Source: Planctomycetota bacterium (GTDB lineage: Bacteria > Planctomycetota > UBA1135 > JACQFD01). From it: a DNA stretch of 64,000 nt. Location: NCBI GenBank assembly GCA_016792805.1, contig JAEUHX010000076.1, positions 111,819 to 175,818 on the forward strand, read 5' to 3'. Positions 17,331-26,577 of the stretch are shown in pieces. Position 1 is the first letter of the stretch; every line of letters begins with the position of its first letter. The translations under genes and the position numbers were made by a program. The notes below the pieces were generated by a model. That model saw only the letters and a program-made list of their open reading frames with translations. It did not search any database and was not told where the DNA came from.

Positions 17331-19952
17331 CTACGGCTGAATGGTGATTATCAATCCTCGCGACGCCACGACACGATAGGGAGACTTGCTGCAGGTCTCG
17401 AGCGGCGGCTCCTCGAAGTAACCTTGGCAAGCGAAGCTTGCGCCGACCAGCGCGGGAATGCCGGGGATCGCCACGCGTCCGAATGAAGATGCGGAGCCTC
17501 CCGACTGCGAGTCGTAGCCGAAGAGCACCGTCGATGCGAGCGCGTCAACGTGCATCTGAATTCCGACGCCGAGCGGATCGAAGCCGGAGCCTGTCGATGC
17601 AACATCTCCGATGAGAATGGCTCCAAGCCCCGTTGGAGGCACATTCGTGCACTCCAGTCCGAAAGTTGCGTTCCCCACGGTTGGCGAGCCGCTGGCCGAG
17701 AGCCCGATGCGTCCGCGGCAGCCCGGGGTGCCCGTCCCGAACGGGCTCAGCCCAGCCGGAACTCCGAGCTCGTGCAGAAGCAGCGACACGCTGCCGTCGG
17801 TATTCGCTGTGGCGACGTCAAGGCCACCGTCGGCGTCGAGGTCGACGAGCGCCAGATCGCGCGGCGCCAGTCCGCACAAATAGGTCGCTTCCAGCTTGAA
17901 CGGCGGAGTCGTCGACCCGCGCAGGAAAGCCACATTACTCGCTGTGCGATTCGCAACGATTATGTCGAGGACGCCGTCGCGGTCGAGATCGCCCACGCGC
18001 GCCGAGCGTGGCCCGGTGCCGGTGACATACTTCTGGTTCTGTGGGAACGTTCCGAGGCCGCTGCCCAGCAGAGTCACCACGTCGTCCTCGGGCTCGAGGC
18101 GGCAAACGACGGCGTCCGTGTGGCCGTCGAGGTTGAGGTCGGCGAGGGTGATCGCCGACGGGGTGCCTCCGACCGGCACTCCGGCCGCAGGGGCAAAGCT
18201 GCCGCTGCCGTTGCCATGAAGACGTGTGAGGATTCCCGTGTTGGAGTCGCAGGTCAGGACGTCGAGATTCCCATCCTCATTAAAATCGCCTACGGCGAGC
18301 TGGTAGGGCTGGCCATTGGAGAAGGTCTGGATCAGCGATGGAGCCCCGAAGGCGCCTGCGCCGTTTCCGAGCGTGAGGCCGACACGCGATGTGTAACGAT
18401 TGGCAAAGACGAGATCCGTTGCACCGTTATTGTTAAAATCGCCGGCGGCGAGGTACCACGGTCCGCCGTTGGCCTGTACCTGCGATACCTGGGGGAGCGA
18501 GCCGAATCCCGAGCCGAGGTGAATTCCGATCGTGCCGCTTGTGTACGGCGGCGGGCTGCTGTTGGCGACCGCGGCGTCGAGTTTGCCATCCCCATTAAAA
18601 TCGCGAAGGACCACACATCGCGGCGCCTGCCCCGTCGTTGCACTGAGTGGCATGCTGAAGGCGACGGCGGCGGACGACGCGAGGAGAATGGAGATTGTGT
18701 TGGAGGAGGCATTCGTGACCACCGCGTCGGAGCGGCCGTCGGCGTTGAGGTCGGCCGTCTCGAGGTGCCACGGCCCATCGCCGATCGGGGTCGTTTTGGG
18801 CACGACGAATCCGCCTGCTCCGTCGCCCCGTAGCGCAGTCGCGTAGCTTCCAAGGCTCGAATTGTTGCCAATTACAAGGTCGAGGGCGCCGTCACCGGAA
18901 AGCTCTCCGAGAGCCACCTCCGTCGGGGAGTTCCCCGCGAGATAACTTTTCGCGCCGAGAAACCCGCTCGCGCCGTTATTGCGCAGCACTTGCAATTGTC
19001 CCCATGGCACCGAGTTCACCGCGATGAGATCGGCGCGCCCGTCGCCTGTGATATCGGCCGTGGAGAGCCCGGAGACGGACGCTCCGGCGCCGAGAGTGAC
19101 CACAGATCCGAATCCCGAGGCGGAACCGAGCATCCAGCCGACGCTGCCTGCCGAGGGAAAAGTGAATGCCACATCTTGCCGGCCATCGGCATTCACGTCC
19201 AAGCTCACAAGTGAGCGGGGTGCTTGAGCCAGCGCGTACGTCGCCGGCATGCCGGCGGGGGCCGAGCCGCCGAGCGCGACTTGGGTGAGCAAGCTGAGAT
19301 TCGCCGACCCCTCATTGGCCGTCACGGCATCGAGTTGGCCGTCGAGGTCGAAATCGCCGAGCGCAAGCCCCGTCGGCGAGGAGCCGACCGACGTGTTGAT
19401 GGCGGGGGCGAATCCGCCAGCGGGAGACCCGAGGAGGACGGAGATGCTGCCGGCCACTCGATTGGCGGTCACAAGGTCGAATCGGCCGTCCCCATCCAGG
19501 TCCGCGCCGCGTAGGACCTCAGCACCCGCGGCCGCCGAATAGGCGGAGAGGCCCGGGAGGAATGCGCCCGTGCCGGTTCCTCGGAGCATGGAGACAGCCG
19601 AGCCATTGAGCCGGGCGAAGATCGCGTCGAGCTTCCCATCGGCATCCACATCGCCCGTCAGGAGGTCGGTGGCTGACGGAATCGTCGCGTACTGCTTGTT
19701 GGGGCCGAAGACCCAAGCTCCCTGTCCGAGCAACACAGTGAGACTCGACGAGCCCGCATTGGCAGCCAGGACATCCTGACGTCCATCGCCATTGAGATCG
19801 GTCAAGGCGACTGCGCTCGGTTGGAGTTCCGTCGGCAGGTTCTTGGCGGCGAAGAGATTCTGGCCCAGGCCGCTGCTGGTGAAGGCTCCGCAGAGTGAGA
19901 GCAGAGCGAGGACAGAGTTGGGGCAGGAACGATGCGGTTCTCGGGGGCGCAT
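17331..19952 (-). CDS. Secreted FG-GAP/VCBS beta-propeller protein with PFGTGTPG C-terminal module
   Basis: ATG 19952 gives 873 residues with an export signal (SVLALLSLCGAFTSSGLGQN). At least a dozen repeats of ~60 residues follow, each with a calcium loop such as DLNGDGRQDV, DVDADGKLDA, DFNGDGKLDA and DLDRDGVLDI, and a LLGxGxGxF strand. This is the FG-GAP/VCBS pattern of extracellular beta-propellers. The last ~145 residues (from PFGTGTPGC) are the module shared with the protein at 2-1054. The stop lies 7 bp from the convergent stop of the giant esterase gene. The longer open frame to 20264 would bury the signal peptide. Confidence 0.87.
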   Translation of the reverse strand: MRPREPHRSCPNSVLALLSLCGAFTSSGLGQNLFAAKNLPTELQPSAVALTDLNGDGRQDVLAANAGSSSLTVLLGQGAWVFGPNKQYATIPSATDLLTGDVDADGKLDAIFARLNGSAVSMLRGTGTGAFLPGLSAYSAAAGAEVLRGADLDGDGRFDLVTANRVAGSISVLLGSPAGGFAPAINTSVGSSPTGLALGDFDLDGQLDAVTANEGSANLSLLTQVALGGSAPAGMPATYALAQAPRSLVSLDVNADGRQDVAFTFPSAGSVGWMLGSASGFGSVVTLGAGASVSGLSTADITGDGRADLIAVNSVPWGQLQVLRNNGASGFLGAKSYLAGNSPTEVALGELSGDGALDLVIGNNSSLGSYATALRGDGAGGFVVPKTTPIGDGPWHLETADLNADGRSDAVVTNASSNTISILLASSAAVAFSMPLSATTGQAPRCVVLRDFNGDGKLDAAVANSSPPPYTSGTIGIHLGSGFGSLPQVSQVQANGGPWYLAAGDFNNNGATDLVFANRYTSRVGLTLGNGAGAFGAPSLIQTFSNGQPYQLAVGDFNEDGNLDVLTCDSNTGILTRLHGNGSGSFAPAAGVPVGGTPSAITLADLNLDGHTDAVVCRLEPEDDVVTLLGSGLGTFPQNQKYVTGTGPRSARVGDLDRDGVLDIIVANRTASNVAFLRGSTTPPFKLEATYLCGLAPRDLALVDLDADGGLDVATANTDGSVSLLLHELGVPAGLSPFGTGTPGCRGRIGLSASGSPTVGNATFGLECTNVPPTGLGAILIGDVASTGSGFDPLGVGIQMHVDALASTVLFGYDSQSGGSASSFGRVAIPGIPALVGASFACQGYFEEPPLETCSKSPYRVVASRGLIITIQP

Positions 19953-20118
19953 GCAGATTCGCTCAACCAAACCACATGGGGCGGGTTCTGAATGAAACTT
20001 TGAATGGAGCGGATCTCTCACCTCCGCCGAGATGAGCCTCCCTCGGCGAGGCCTGCGGCGGGTACCGTCTGCGCCTCCTCTTCCAAAACGGTTGGAAGCG
20101 CACCTGGAAAGGGATGCC

Positions 20119-21213
20119 ATGCCGAACCTCACGCCGCTCCTCTTGCTCTCGCTGCTTTCTTTCTCGAACGAGCCTGCGCTCACCGGCCTCGACCCCGTCG
20201 CGCTCTGCGAAGGGAGAGAAGTTGCCGGTGTCGAGTCGCACTCGCGGACCCGCGGCGAGTACACCTATCGGTTCGCTGACGGGCGAACGGCGGCCCGCTT
20301 CGATGCGGAGCCCGAGCGCTACGAAATTCAGATGGGCGGAGGCTGCGGCAGGATGGGGCCGCTCGCCGGGAAGGGGGATCCCGCCCGCTTTTGGGTCTTT
20401 GACGGGAAGATTTACATTTTCGCCTCGGAGCAGTGCCGTACCGCCTTCCAGAAGGATCCGCTGAAGTTCCTGGAGCCCGAGGATCCTGCTCCAGCTGCCG
20501 GTGACGAAGCGCGGTCGCGAGGCGGCGCGCTGCTGGAGAAGGTGCTCGCCGCCTTCGGCGGGGCGGAAAAAGTGGATGGGCTGAAGACGCTTCAAGTTTC
20601 GCGCGTGAAACGGACCGCGAGGACCGGAGCCGATTCGAAGCCCGCCAGCGAAACCGTGGAAAAGTGGAAGCTTACAGTGGCATTTCCTGGTTCCTTTCGC
20701 ATCGATCAGAGCTGGGATGATTGGGATTCGTTCCGCGTGATGATCAAGGAGAAAGGAGGAGACGGCGGAGATGCGTTCTTCGTAGGCGAGACGACGCCGG
20801 CGGAAGTGCTTCATCCAACCGCGCGCCGGGAAATGTGGCGCGACCTCCTTCGCCAGCCCCTCGTTCTGCTGCGCTTTCGGCGCGAGCCGGGCTTCCTTGC
20901 TGTGGCGGGAGAGAAGCGCGCTGTCGCAGGAGTAGAAGCCGAAGAATTAAAGATTCATTATTCGGGAACGACGACGACGCTCTCCGTCGACGCCGCGGGC
21001 CGCATCGTCGCGTTGGAGTATCGCGGACGCGGACCTCAATTTTGGTTCGGTGCCGTGGAGCACCGCTTCAGCGATTTTGTTGAGGTCGGCGGGCTCAAGC
21101 TTCCGCGCCGCCGCGCGCTGGTTTTCGATGGGAAGGAGCCGTCTGGAGAAGCTCCGTCCTACGAGATCCAGGTGAACGACCCGGTTCCGTCCGGTCTCTT
21201 CCAGCGAAACTAG
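20119..21213 (+). CDS. Exported YHS-like domain protein
   Basis: The protein has 364 residues from ATG 20119, preceded by GGAAAGGGA, with an N-terminal hydrophobic signal (LTPLLLLSLLSFS). Residues ~20-110 resemble the YHS domain: LDPVALCEGREVAG, then CGRMGPLAGKGDPARFWVFD and IYIFASEQCRTAFQKDPLKF. YHS domains occur in copper transporters and oxygenases and are thought to bind metal. The remaining ~250 residues look like an outer-membrane lipoprotein-type beta fold (VEKWKLTVAFPGSFRIDQ, FVEVGGLKLPRRR), as seen in LolA-like or 'outer membrane lipoprotein-sorting' proteins. Function is not known. Confidence 0.7.
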   Translation: MPNLTPLLLLSLLSFSNEPALTGLDPVALCEGREVAGVESHSRTRGEYTYRFADGRTAARFDAEPERYEIQMGGGCGRMGPLAGKGDPARFWVFDGKIYIFASEQCRTAFQKDPLKFLEPEDPAPAAGDEARSRGGALLEKVLAAFGGAEKVDGLKTLQVSRVKRTARTGADSKPASETVEKWKLTVAFPGSFRIDQSWDDWDSFRVMIKEKGGDGGDAFFVGETTPAEVLHPTARREMWRDLLRQPLVLLRFRREPGFLAVAGEKRAVAGVEAEELKIHYSGTTTTLSVDAAGRIVALEYRGRGPQFWFGAVEHRFSDFVEVGGLKLPRRRALVFDGKEPSGEAPSYEIQVNDPVPSGLFQRN

Positions 21214-21244
21214 CCGCTCATCGAAAAACCGATTCCGGCGTTAT

Positions 21245-21420
21245 CCGGTCCCGCTTCGCCATCGCATCGTCGGACCGCCTCGCCGTAATTTCTTGCTGCG
21301 TCTCCGGCGGTCCTCCTCGATCTCGCCAAAAGTCCTCGTGCTCGCAGTGCGAAGCACCAGTGCAAGCACTTTGGCCACAGGCTCGGGCAACAGTCATCCG
21401 GGCTGCGCATGCCGCATCGG
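21245..21420 (+). repeat. Inverted-repeat-family intergenic element, degenerate copy
   Basis: The segment GCGGTCCTCCTCGAT...CTCGTGCTCGCAGTGCGAAGC, then GTGCAAGCACTTTGG, aligns with the elements at 34037-34217 and 60616-60752. A second start sequence, CAACAGTCATCCGGGCTGCGCATGCC (from about 21388), suggests a tandem partial copy. The 382-bp gap between genes (21214-21595) shows nothing else. Confidence 0.55.
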
Positions 21421-21595
21421 AATTCCCCGAGACGCGACCGCACGGGAAACAGGGGGACGATGCCGACCCTCTTTCGAACGGTCCCTACTCGCGGAGCGCC
21501 CTCGAGGCGATCCGCACGATGAGGAAACTCATCGATCGAGATTCGAAGCCCGTGGAAAAGTATCGAAAGAGCTTCGAAGAGGCCGTCGAGCGGTG

Positions 21596-23011
21596 CTACT
21601 CCGGCAGCGGGCGCGGCGCTCCAAACTCTCCCCATGAGCTTGGAGCGAGGTCGATCGCCTTGGAGTCGCCGACGAGCAGCACGACCGCTTTCGTGATATC
21701 GAGGTAGCGGCGAGCGGTCCGGATCCAGTCGTCGGCCGTCATCGACTCCCACGCGGCCCGATCACGCGCGGCCTCTTCGGCGTCGACACGAAGCCACTCT
21801 TCCCGCGCGAACCGCCGGAGCCTCCCATGGAGTGAGGCGTCGAGCGTCGCGAGGCGCTCAATGAGACCCTGCCGGACTGTAGCAATCGTTTCGGCGGAGA
21901 CGCGCTCTTCTCCAACGGCTCGAATCTCCGCAATCGCCGCCCGAACGGCAGCAGCGGCGCGCACAGCTCGAGCACCTAAAGTGAAACTCACATCTCCTCG
22001 GTGCACTTCGCCGCGGCACATCTCGAACCCCACATCAAACACCAGCCCCTTGTCGTGGAGGAGCGAGCGGCGAAGTCGCGAGGCCGCAGCAGTGGAGCCG
22101 AGGTATTCCGAGAGAGCTTCCAGCAGCGCTCGATCGCCATGGTCGCGACGAATTGTGGGAAATCCAATTCGGATGCGGACTGTAGCGCACGGGCGCCCGA
22201 GATCGAGGAGGTAGACGCCCGGCGCTGCGGCGGGCTGCGGCTCGCTCGCGGCGGGGATCGGCGAGTCGGCCGGGGCCCATCCGGCCATGGCGGCATCGAG
22301 GGCCGCCGTAATCTCTCCCTCCGGCATTGGGCCGGAGACCGCAAACACCACATTTCGCGGCACCAGCAGGGGCGTTGCCGCATGGGCGAGGTCGGCAGGA
22401 GTGATCGCGTCGAGAGACGCCTGCGAGGGGAGCCATGTGGAGCTGTGGCCGCCGCGCATCAGCCGCTTCCAGGCCCGCTCTTCAGCCGCAAGCCCGTCGT
22501 CATCGCGGCGAAGCAGTGCCGCGGTGAGACAATATTTTTGATCCTCAAGAATCGCCGCGTCGAAGGTCCGCACTCGAAGCGCAGCGACGAGGGCGCCCAG
22601 CGCGTCGCGTGCCGTGGCGGCGGAGCAGACGAGCGAAACTTCGCCGAGGTGATCATCGAGCTCGGACTCGATGCGTGCGCCCAGCAGCGCGGCGGCTGCG
22701 CGAATCTCGGGAGCAAAGGGGATCGAGCGCACGAGGAGGTGCGCAAGTCCTTCCTTCCCGGGCGGGTCGACATAGGCGCCTGCGCGAAACACCGCACGCG
22801 CCTCGACGCGAGGCGCTGCGGGATCGGAACTCACATAAGCGACTGCGCCGGAGCCGAGGACGCGGCGCATCGCGCGCCGATCGGCGATCACCGCAGGGAG
22901 CGTCTTTTCCGCGAGCGCGCGCGGGCTCGAGGGTGCCGCCTGGGCTTCATGCGGCGCTCCCTGGAGAAGCAAGCTATAGAAAATCGCCGCTTGAATCGTC
23001 GAAGTGATCAT
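21596..23011 (-). CDS. M16-family (insulinase-like) protein without the zinc motif, second of a pair
   Basis: The 471-residue exported protein (signal IQAAIFYSLLLQG) has the two-lobe M16 layout: VEARAVFRAGAYVDPPGKEGLAHLLVRSI in lobe one and VRIRIGFPTIRRDHGDRALL...YLGS in lobe two. M16 peptidases need HxxEH at the GLAHxLEH position; here it reads HLLVR, so zinc binding and catalysis are not expected. Inactive M16 subunits usually pair with an active partner, but the upstream gene also lacks the motif. Its start overlaps the upstream stop (TGATG; GTG 23014 is an alternative start). Confidence 0.82.
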   Translation of the reverse strand: MITSTIQAAIFYSLLLQGAPHEAQAAPSSPRALAEKTLPAVIADRRAMRRVLGSGAVAYVSSDPAAPRVEARAVFRAGAYVDPPGKEGLAHLLVRSIPFAPEIRAAAALLGARIESELDDHLGEVSLVCSAATARDALGALVAALRVRTFDAAILEDQKYCLTAALLRRDDDGLAAEERAWKRLMRGGHSSTWLPSQASLDAITPADLAHAATPLLVPRNVVFAVSGPMPEGEITAALDAAMAGWAPADSPIPAASEPQPAAAPGVYLLDLGRPCATVRIRIGFPTIRRDHGDRALLEALSEYLGSTAAASRLRRSLLHDKGLVFDVGFEMCRGEVHRGDVSFTLGARAVRAAAAVRAAIAEIRAVGEERVSAETIATVRQGLIERLATLDASLHGRLRRFAREEWLRVDAEEAARDRAAWESMTADDWIRTARRYLDITKAVVLLVGDSKAIDLAPSSWGEFGAPRPLPE

Positions 23012-24744
23012 CACTTTTCATCCGCCGGACGAGACGCCGGCTTCGACGATGCTCCGGAATCGGGAGCGGGCGCCGGCGCGGAAGCGGGGCCCGAAGCCGG
23101 CATGGATGCGGGATCCGGTGCAGGGGCCGATGCGGGGATCGAAGCCGGCACCGCTGGGAAAGAGTTTGTGGCAGCCGCCGCAGGCCGCGACGCGGCCGCA
23201 GGAAGTGTGGTTTCGCGCGTCGAGCGAAGCACAAGCATGCAGCGTCGGTCCGGGGTGAGCGTTTCTCGCATTACGCGCTGCAGGTCGGCTGCCGAGAGCG
23301 CTGCGATCCGACTCGGGAAGCTCGCCAAATCTCGCCAGCTCCCGCACGACTCGGCTTGTGCCAGCGCGTCGGCAGCCGTCTCCACGCTGCTGAGACGGTC
23401 GAAATGGGCATGGAGGGCGATCGTTCGCAGGCGAGCGACGGACTCGTCGCTGATCTCTGCGGCATCTCCGGCCCGAATCGCGCCGAGCAGCGCCTGCTCG
23501 AGCGCTGGCAAGTCCTCATTTCTGCGCGCACCGATTTCGAGGCGAAATGTGCCGCCGAATCTCGCGGGAGCAAATGTGGATTTCACCGTTGTCGGATTTG
23601 TTCGCGCGTAGCGCAGGGCCCGGATCAGGCTGCCGTCCTCGCCCCCGGCTCCGCGAGAGAGGGCGGCGAGGGCGGCCTCATCCCGATGCCCGGCGGGCGG
23701 CGTCGGCCATAAGAGTACGATTCGCGGGGTTCCGTCCGCGGCTGCTTCGAGGCGGCGCGGACCCACGACCGGGCCGGTGCGCGGCCCCGGAGGCTCCGAT
23801 CGAGGAGCACTTTTCCAAGACCCCAAATATCGATTCGCGAGCTCAAAGGCCGCTTCCGATGTCACGTCGCCGGTGAGTACAAAAATGACGTTTTGTGGAT
23901 GAATCGCTCGCTCGCGCGCTTGCTCCAAATCGGCGCGCGTCACATCGTCGAGCGCCATCGCTCCGGGGGCCGGAGCTCCATAGGGATGGTTTCCCCACAG
24001 CATCGCCCTCAGGGCCTCTTCGGCGCGCAGGGTCGAGAAGCGCGCCTCTTCGGCGAGCCGCTCCTCCCGAAGGCGATCGCGCTCACCGGCCAGATCCCTC
24101 ACCACGGCGCGCTGAAGCCGCTCGCTCTCCATCGCGAAGAAGAGTTCAAGGCGCTGCGCCGGCAGGGTCACCTCGAGAAGGCTCGCGTCGGCCGACACGA
24201 GCCGGCGCAGTCTGCGGGCGCCCGCGCGGGAATAAAGCGATCGAAGCTCGTCCGGTATCAGTTCGCGCCGGTGAAGGTCCGCCACTGCGGTGAGCCCGTC
24301 GCGCAGCTTTGCCAGCGCTGGCGGCTGGGCGACCGGGTCGTCGGGGTCAGGGCCGTCGCCGCGACGAAATTGTGACTTTGCCTCGGCTCGCACCAGCGCG
24401 AGGGCGTCTTCGATGTCATCCACGCGGCGCGCCAGCGCCCGCTCCTTCTCAAAATCGCGCACACCCAGGCGATCGCTCCCTTTGTCCATCACGCGGACGA
24501 GCAGCTCTTGGAAGCCGGGAGGATAGGGGGCATCGGCGGCGGCACCTCCGCGCACGACGACGCGGCAGGCCACCACTGGAACCCCGGCCCGGGGCGCCAC
24601 GACCACGCGAAGCCCGTTGTTGAGGAGGCGCTCCTCGACGAAGAGCCCCTCGTGATTCTCTCGCAGGGCCTCTCTCTCGGCGTCCTGGACCGCCGGAGCC
24701 GCCAGTGCGGGGAGCAGCGCGAGGAGAATCTCAAGCATGGCCAT
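23011..24744 (-). CDS. M16-family (insulinase-like) protein without the zinc motif, first of a pair
   Basis: The protein has 577 residues with an N-terminal signal (LEILLALLPALAAPAVQ). The M16 fold is recognisable: LNNGLRVVVAPRAGVPVVAC, WGNHPYGAPAPGAMALDDVT, and NVIFVLTGDVTSEAAFELA. The position of HxxEH reads FQELLVRV, so both zinc histidines are absent. The last ~70 residues are a low-complexity tail of Pro/Ala/Ser (PASMPASGPASAPAPAP), possibly a wall-spanning linker. It overlaps the following M16 gene, and both probably form one heteromeric scaffold or binding protein. Alternative starts at 24744 and 24738. Confidence 0.83.
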   Translation of the reverse strand: MAMLEILLALLPALAAPAVQDAEREALRENHEGLFVEERLLNNGLRVVVAPRAGVPVVACRVVVRGGAAADAPYPPGFQELLVRVMDKGSDRLGVRDFEKERALARRVDDIEDALALVRAEAKSQFRRGDGPDPDDPVAQPPALAKLRDGLTAVADLHRRELIPDELRSLYSRAGARRLRRLVSADASLLEVTLPAQRLELFFAMESERLQRAVVRDLAGERDRLREERLAEEARFSTLRAEEALRAMLWGNHPYGAPAPGAMALDDVTRADLEQARERAIHPQNVIFVLTGDVTSEAAFELANRYLGSWKSAPRSEPPGPRTGPVVGPRRLEAAADGTPRIVLLWPTPPAGHRDEAALAALSRGAGGEDGSLIRALRYARTNPTTVKSTFAPARFGGTFRLEIGARRNEDLPALEQALLGAIRAGDAAEISDESVARLRTIALHAHFDRLSSVETAADALAQAESCGSWRDLASFPSRIAALSAADLQRVMRETLTPDRRCMLVLRSTRETTLPAAASRPAAAATNSFPAVPASIPASAPAPDPASMPASGPASAPAPAPDSGASSKPASRPADEK

Positions 24745-24870
24745 GCGCGAAGGGAGGAACTCGCAAGGAGTTCGCGATCGTACGGTTCAGGTGAAGTGGC
24801 GCGTCGGCCGATGGAGAGGGCGCGCCGATGCCTTCCCCTCCGGGCTTCGTGCGCAAGGTTGAGAAACGGG

Positions 24871-26220
24871 ATGCTCCCCATCACCGCCCCGTCGATTGTC
24901 ACTCTGTTCCTGACTGCCTGGCTCCTTTCCGACCGCGTCGAGCTCCGCTCGGGCGGAGTCGTCGAAGGCTCCGTGGTCTCCGAGTCGGAGCATGCCGTGC
25001 TCGTGGAAGTCGCCCGCGGCGCGCGCATTGAGATCGCGCGGAAAGATGTCGTCGCGGTCCACCGCGCTCCGAAGGCTGAGTCGGCGCCAGCGGCCGAATC
25101 GGCGAGCCCTGCGCCGACTCCATGCACGGTTCCCCTGCGGGAGCACTTTTATTGGGTCCGTAATGCGCGGCACGAACGCCTCGGAACGCGCCGCGTTGCG
25201 ATCGGCCCCGATCCACAGACGCCCGAGCGCATTCGAATCGAGGAGACGGTCGACTTGCGCGAGGCAGGCGGCCCTTCTGTGAAGATCACTCGGATCGAGG
25301 TGGCCGACTCCGAGCTGCGTCCGCTTGAGTGCCAATACCGCGAAGTCTTCGACGGCGCCGCGTCGACGGTGAGAGCAATGGTGGGGCCGAAGGGTCTCGA
25401 GGTGGAGTGCCTCGACGGTGCGCTGCGCCGCAAGGAGCTCATCCCGTTCCCGGCGGGCGCGACCTTCCCGCTGCTGGCCGCAGAGGCTCAGCGTCGGGCC
25501 TCCGCTGCCCCCGGCGAGTCGCGCACATGGGTCGTATTTGATCCCTTCGTGAGAACTGTTACGTCTCGGAAGATTGCCTCGGAGCCTGCGCGAACGCTCG
25601 CCCTTGGAGGGGCTCCGCCCGCCTCCTATCGCGTGCAGATCGCCACTGTCCGGTCGGTGGAGAGTCTGGCTTGGCTCGACGCCGAGGGGTTCGCCGTGCA
25701 GGAGGAGCTGAACGGACCCGATCTCGTGGCGCACCGTTGCGCCGCAGGGGACCTCGAAACTTCCGAGCCGAAGGGGGCGTCCGCCACCGCCGTCGCCGAC
25801 GCCTCCGGACGAGTACGGTTTGTCGTCGCCAACTCCGACTGGAGCGTGGAGCGAACAAGCGGCGAAGCGCTCTCCCTCGAGCGTTGCGATTTTTCGGGAC
25901 GGCTCGTCGCCTGTGCGGCTGAGACCGAGCGGGAGGTGACGGCAGATGGGGCCGCCGTCTCGATCGAGCGGCGACTGCGAGGCTCCCTTGAACTGTATGA
26001 ACGTACCGGCGGATTCCAGGAGATGCGAATCGGCACTCTGCCGGCTGCCCGATTCGAATTCCGATGCGCGGAGGGCTCGAAGGAGCGAGGAGGCACCGCC
26101 GTCGTCGTGAAAGGAGCCGAGGTCGCCTGGGCCTTCGTGATGACCTTCGAGCCGAGCGAGCGCGCGCGCGCCGAGCGGGAGCTGGAGCGGTTGCTCCAGA
26201 GGGCCGACCTGCGGCTCTGA
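24871..26220 (+). CDS. Exported protein with an N-terminal SH3-like 'G-x-V-x-G' domain, function unknown
   Basis: ATG 24871 gives 449 residues with a hydrophobic leader (SIVTLFLTAWLLS). The next ~45 residues (RVELRSGGVVEGSVVSESE, then IEIARKDVVAVHRA) follow a small beta-barrel pattern common in exported proteins I associate with planctomycetes. The remainder is beta-rich with repeated RIRIEETVDLRE-type strands and resembles proteins that take up or report on transglutaminase-like or lipid ligands, but no catalytic motif is evident. The frame is open upstream to 24508, overlapping the divergent M16 gene, and that part lacks coding character. Confidence 0.65.
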   Translation: MLPITAPSIVTLFLTAWLLSDRVELRSGGVVEGSVVSESEHAVLVEVARGARIEIARKDVVAVHRAPKAESAPAAESASPAPTPCTVPLREHFYWVRNARHERLGTRRVAIGPDPQTPERIRIEETVDLREAGGPSVKITRIEVADSELRPLECQYREVFDGAASTVRAMVGPKGLEVECLDGALRRKELIPFPAGATFPLLAAEAQRRASAAPGESRTWVVFDPFVRTVTSRKIASEPARTLALGGAPPASYRVQIATVRSVESLAWLDAEGFAVQEELNGPDLVAHRCAAGDLETSEPKGASATAVADASGRVRFVVANSDWSVERTSGEALSLERCDFSGRLVACAAETEREVTADGAAVSIERRLRGSLELYERTGGFQEMRIGTLPAARFEFRCAEGSKERGGTAVVVKGAEVAWAFVMTFEPSERARAERELERLLQRADLRL

Positions 26221-26284
26221 AGAAGCGGTCGAGGCGGGCTGCTATGCTGCGGGCCCACCTCCCGCTCTCTCGAGCCACGCGACC

Positions 26285-26533
26285 ATGGGCCCCAAGCGCA
26301 ACCGCCGCACCTACGATCAGATTATTGACGCTCTCAAGCAGAAGATCTCTCAGCTGGAGGAGCGCAAGCGCAATAAAGCCGTGAAGCTCGACCCAGCGCT
26401 GAAGCTTGCGTCGAAGCTCACAAAAATGCTGAAGAAGGCCGAGTCGACCTTCCAGCAGCACAAGCGCGCCGACCTCGCGACCGCGGCCCGAGCTGCCGCA
26501 ATCAGCCTCGAAGGGATGACGCAGAAGAAGTAG
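26285..26533 (+). CDS. Small basic helical protein (82 aa)
   Basis: The protein is very rich in Lys, Arg, Ala and Gln and predicted fully helical (YDQIIDALKQKISQLEERKR, LASKLTKMLKKAESTFQQHK). The charge pattern suggests a coiled coil that could bind nucleic acid or act as a structural protein. ATG 26285 follows 64 bases after the previous stop. No family is recognised; it is included because codon choice and composition look coding. Confidence 0.6.
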   Translation: MGPKRNRRTYDQIIDALKQKISQLEERKRNKAVKLDPALKLASKLTKMLKKAESTFQQHKRADLATAARAAAISLEGMTQKK

Positions 26534-26577
26534 GGTCTAAAAACGCGCGCAGAAATTGTGCCGCGGGCGCGTTGGCC

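Noticed and set aside
17550..18833. Plus-strand frame over the FG-GAP gene
   Set aside because: Shadow of the repetitive coding strand; composition is Arg/Glu/Val-rich without a fold.
22001..23611. Plus-strand 536-codon frame over the M16 genes
   Set aside because: Antisense to two overlapping, well-matched M16 genes; no motif.
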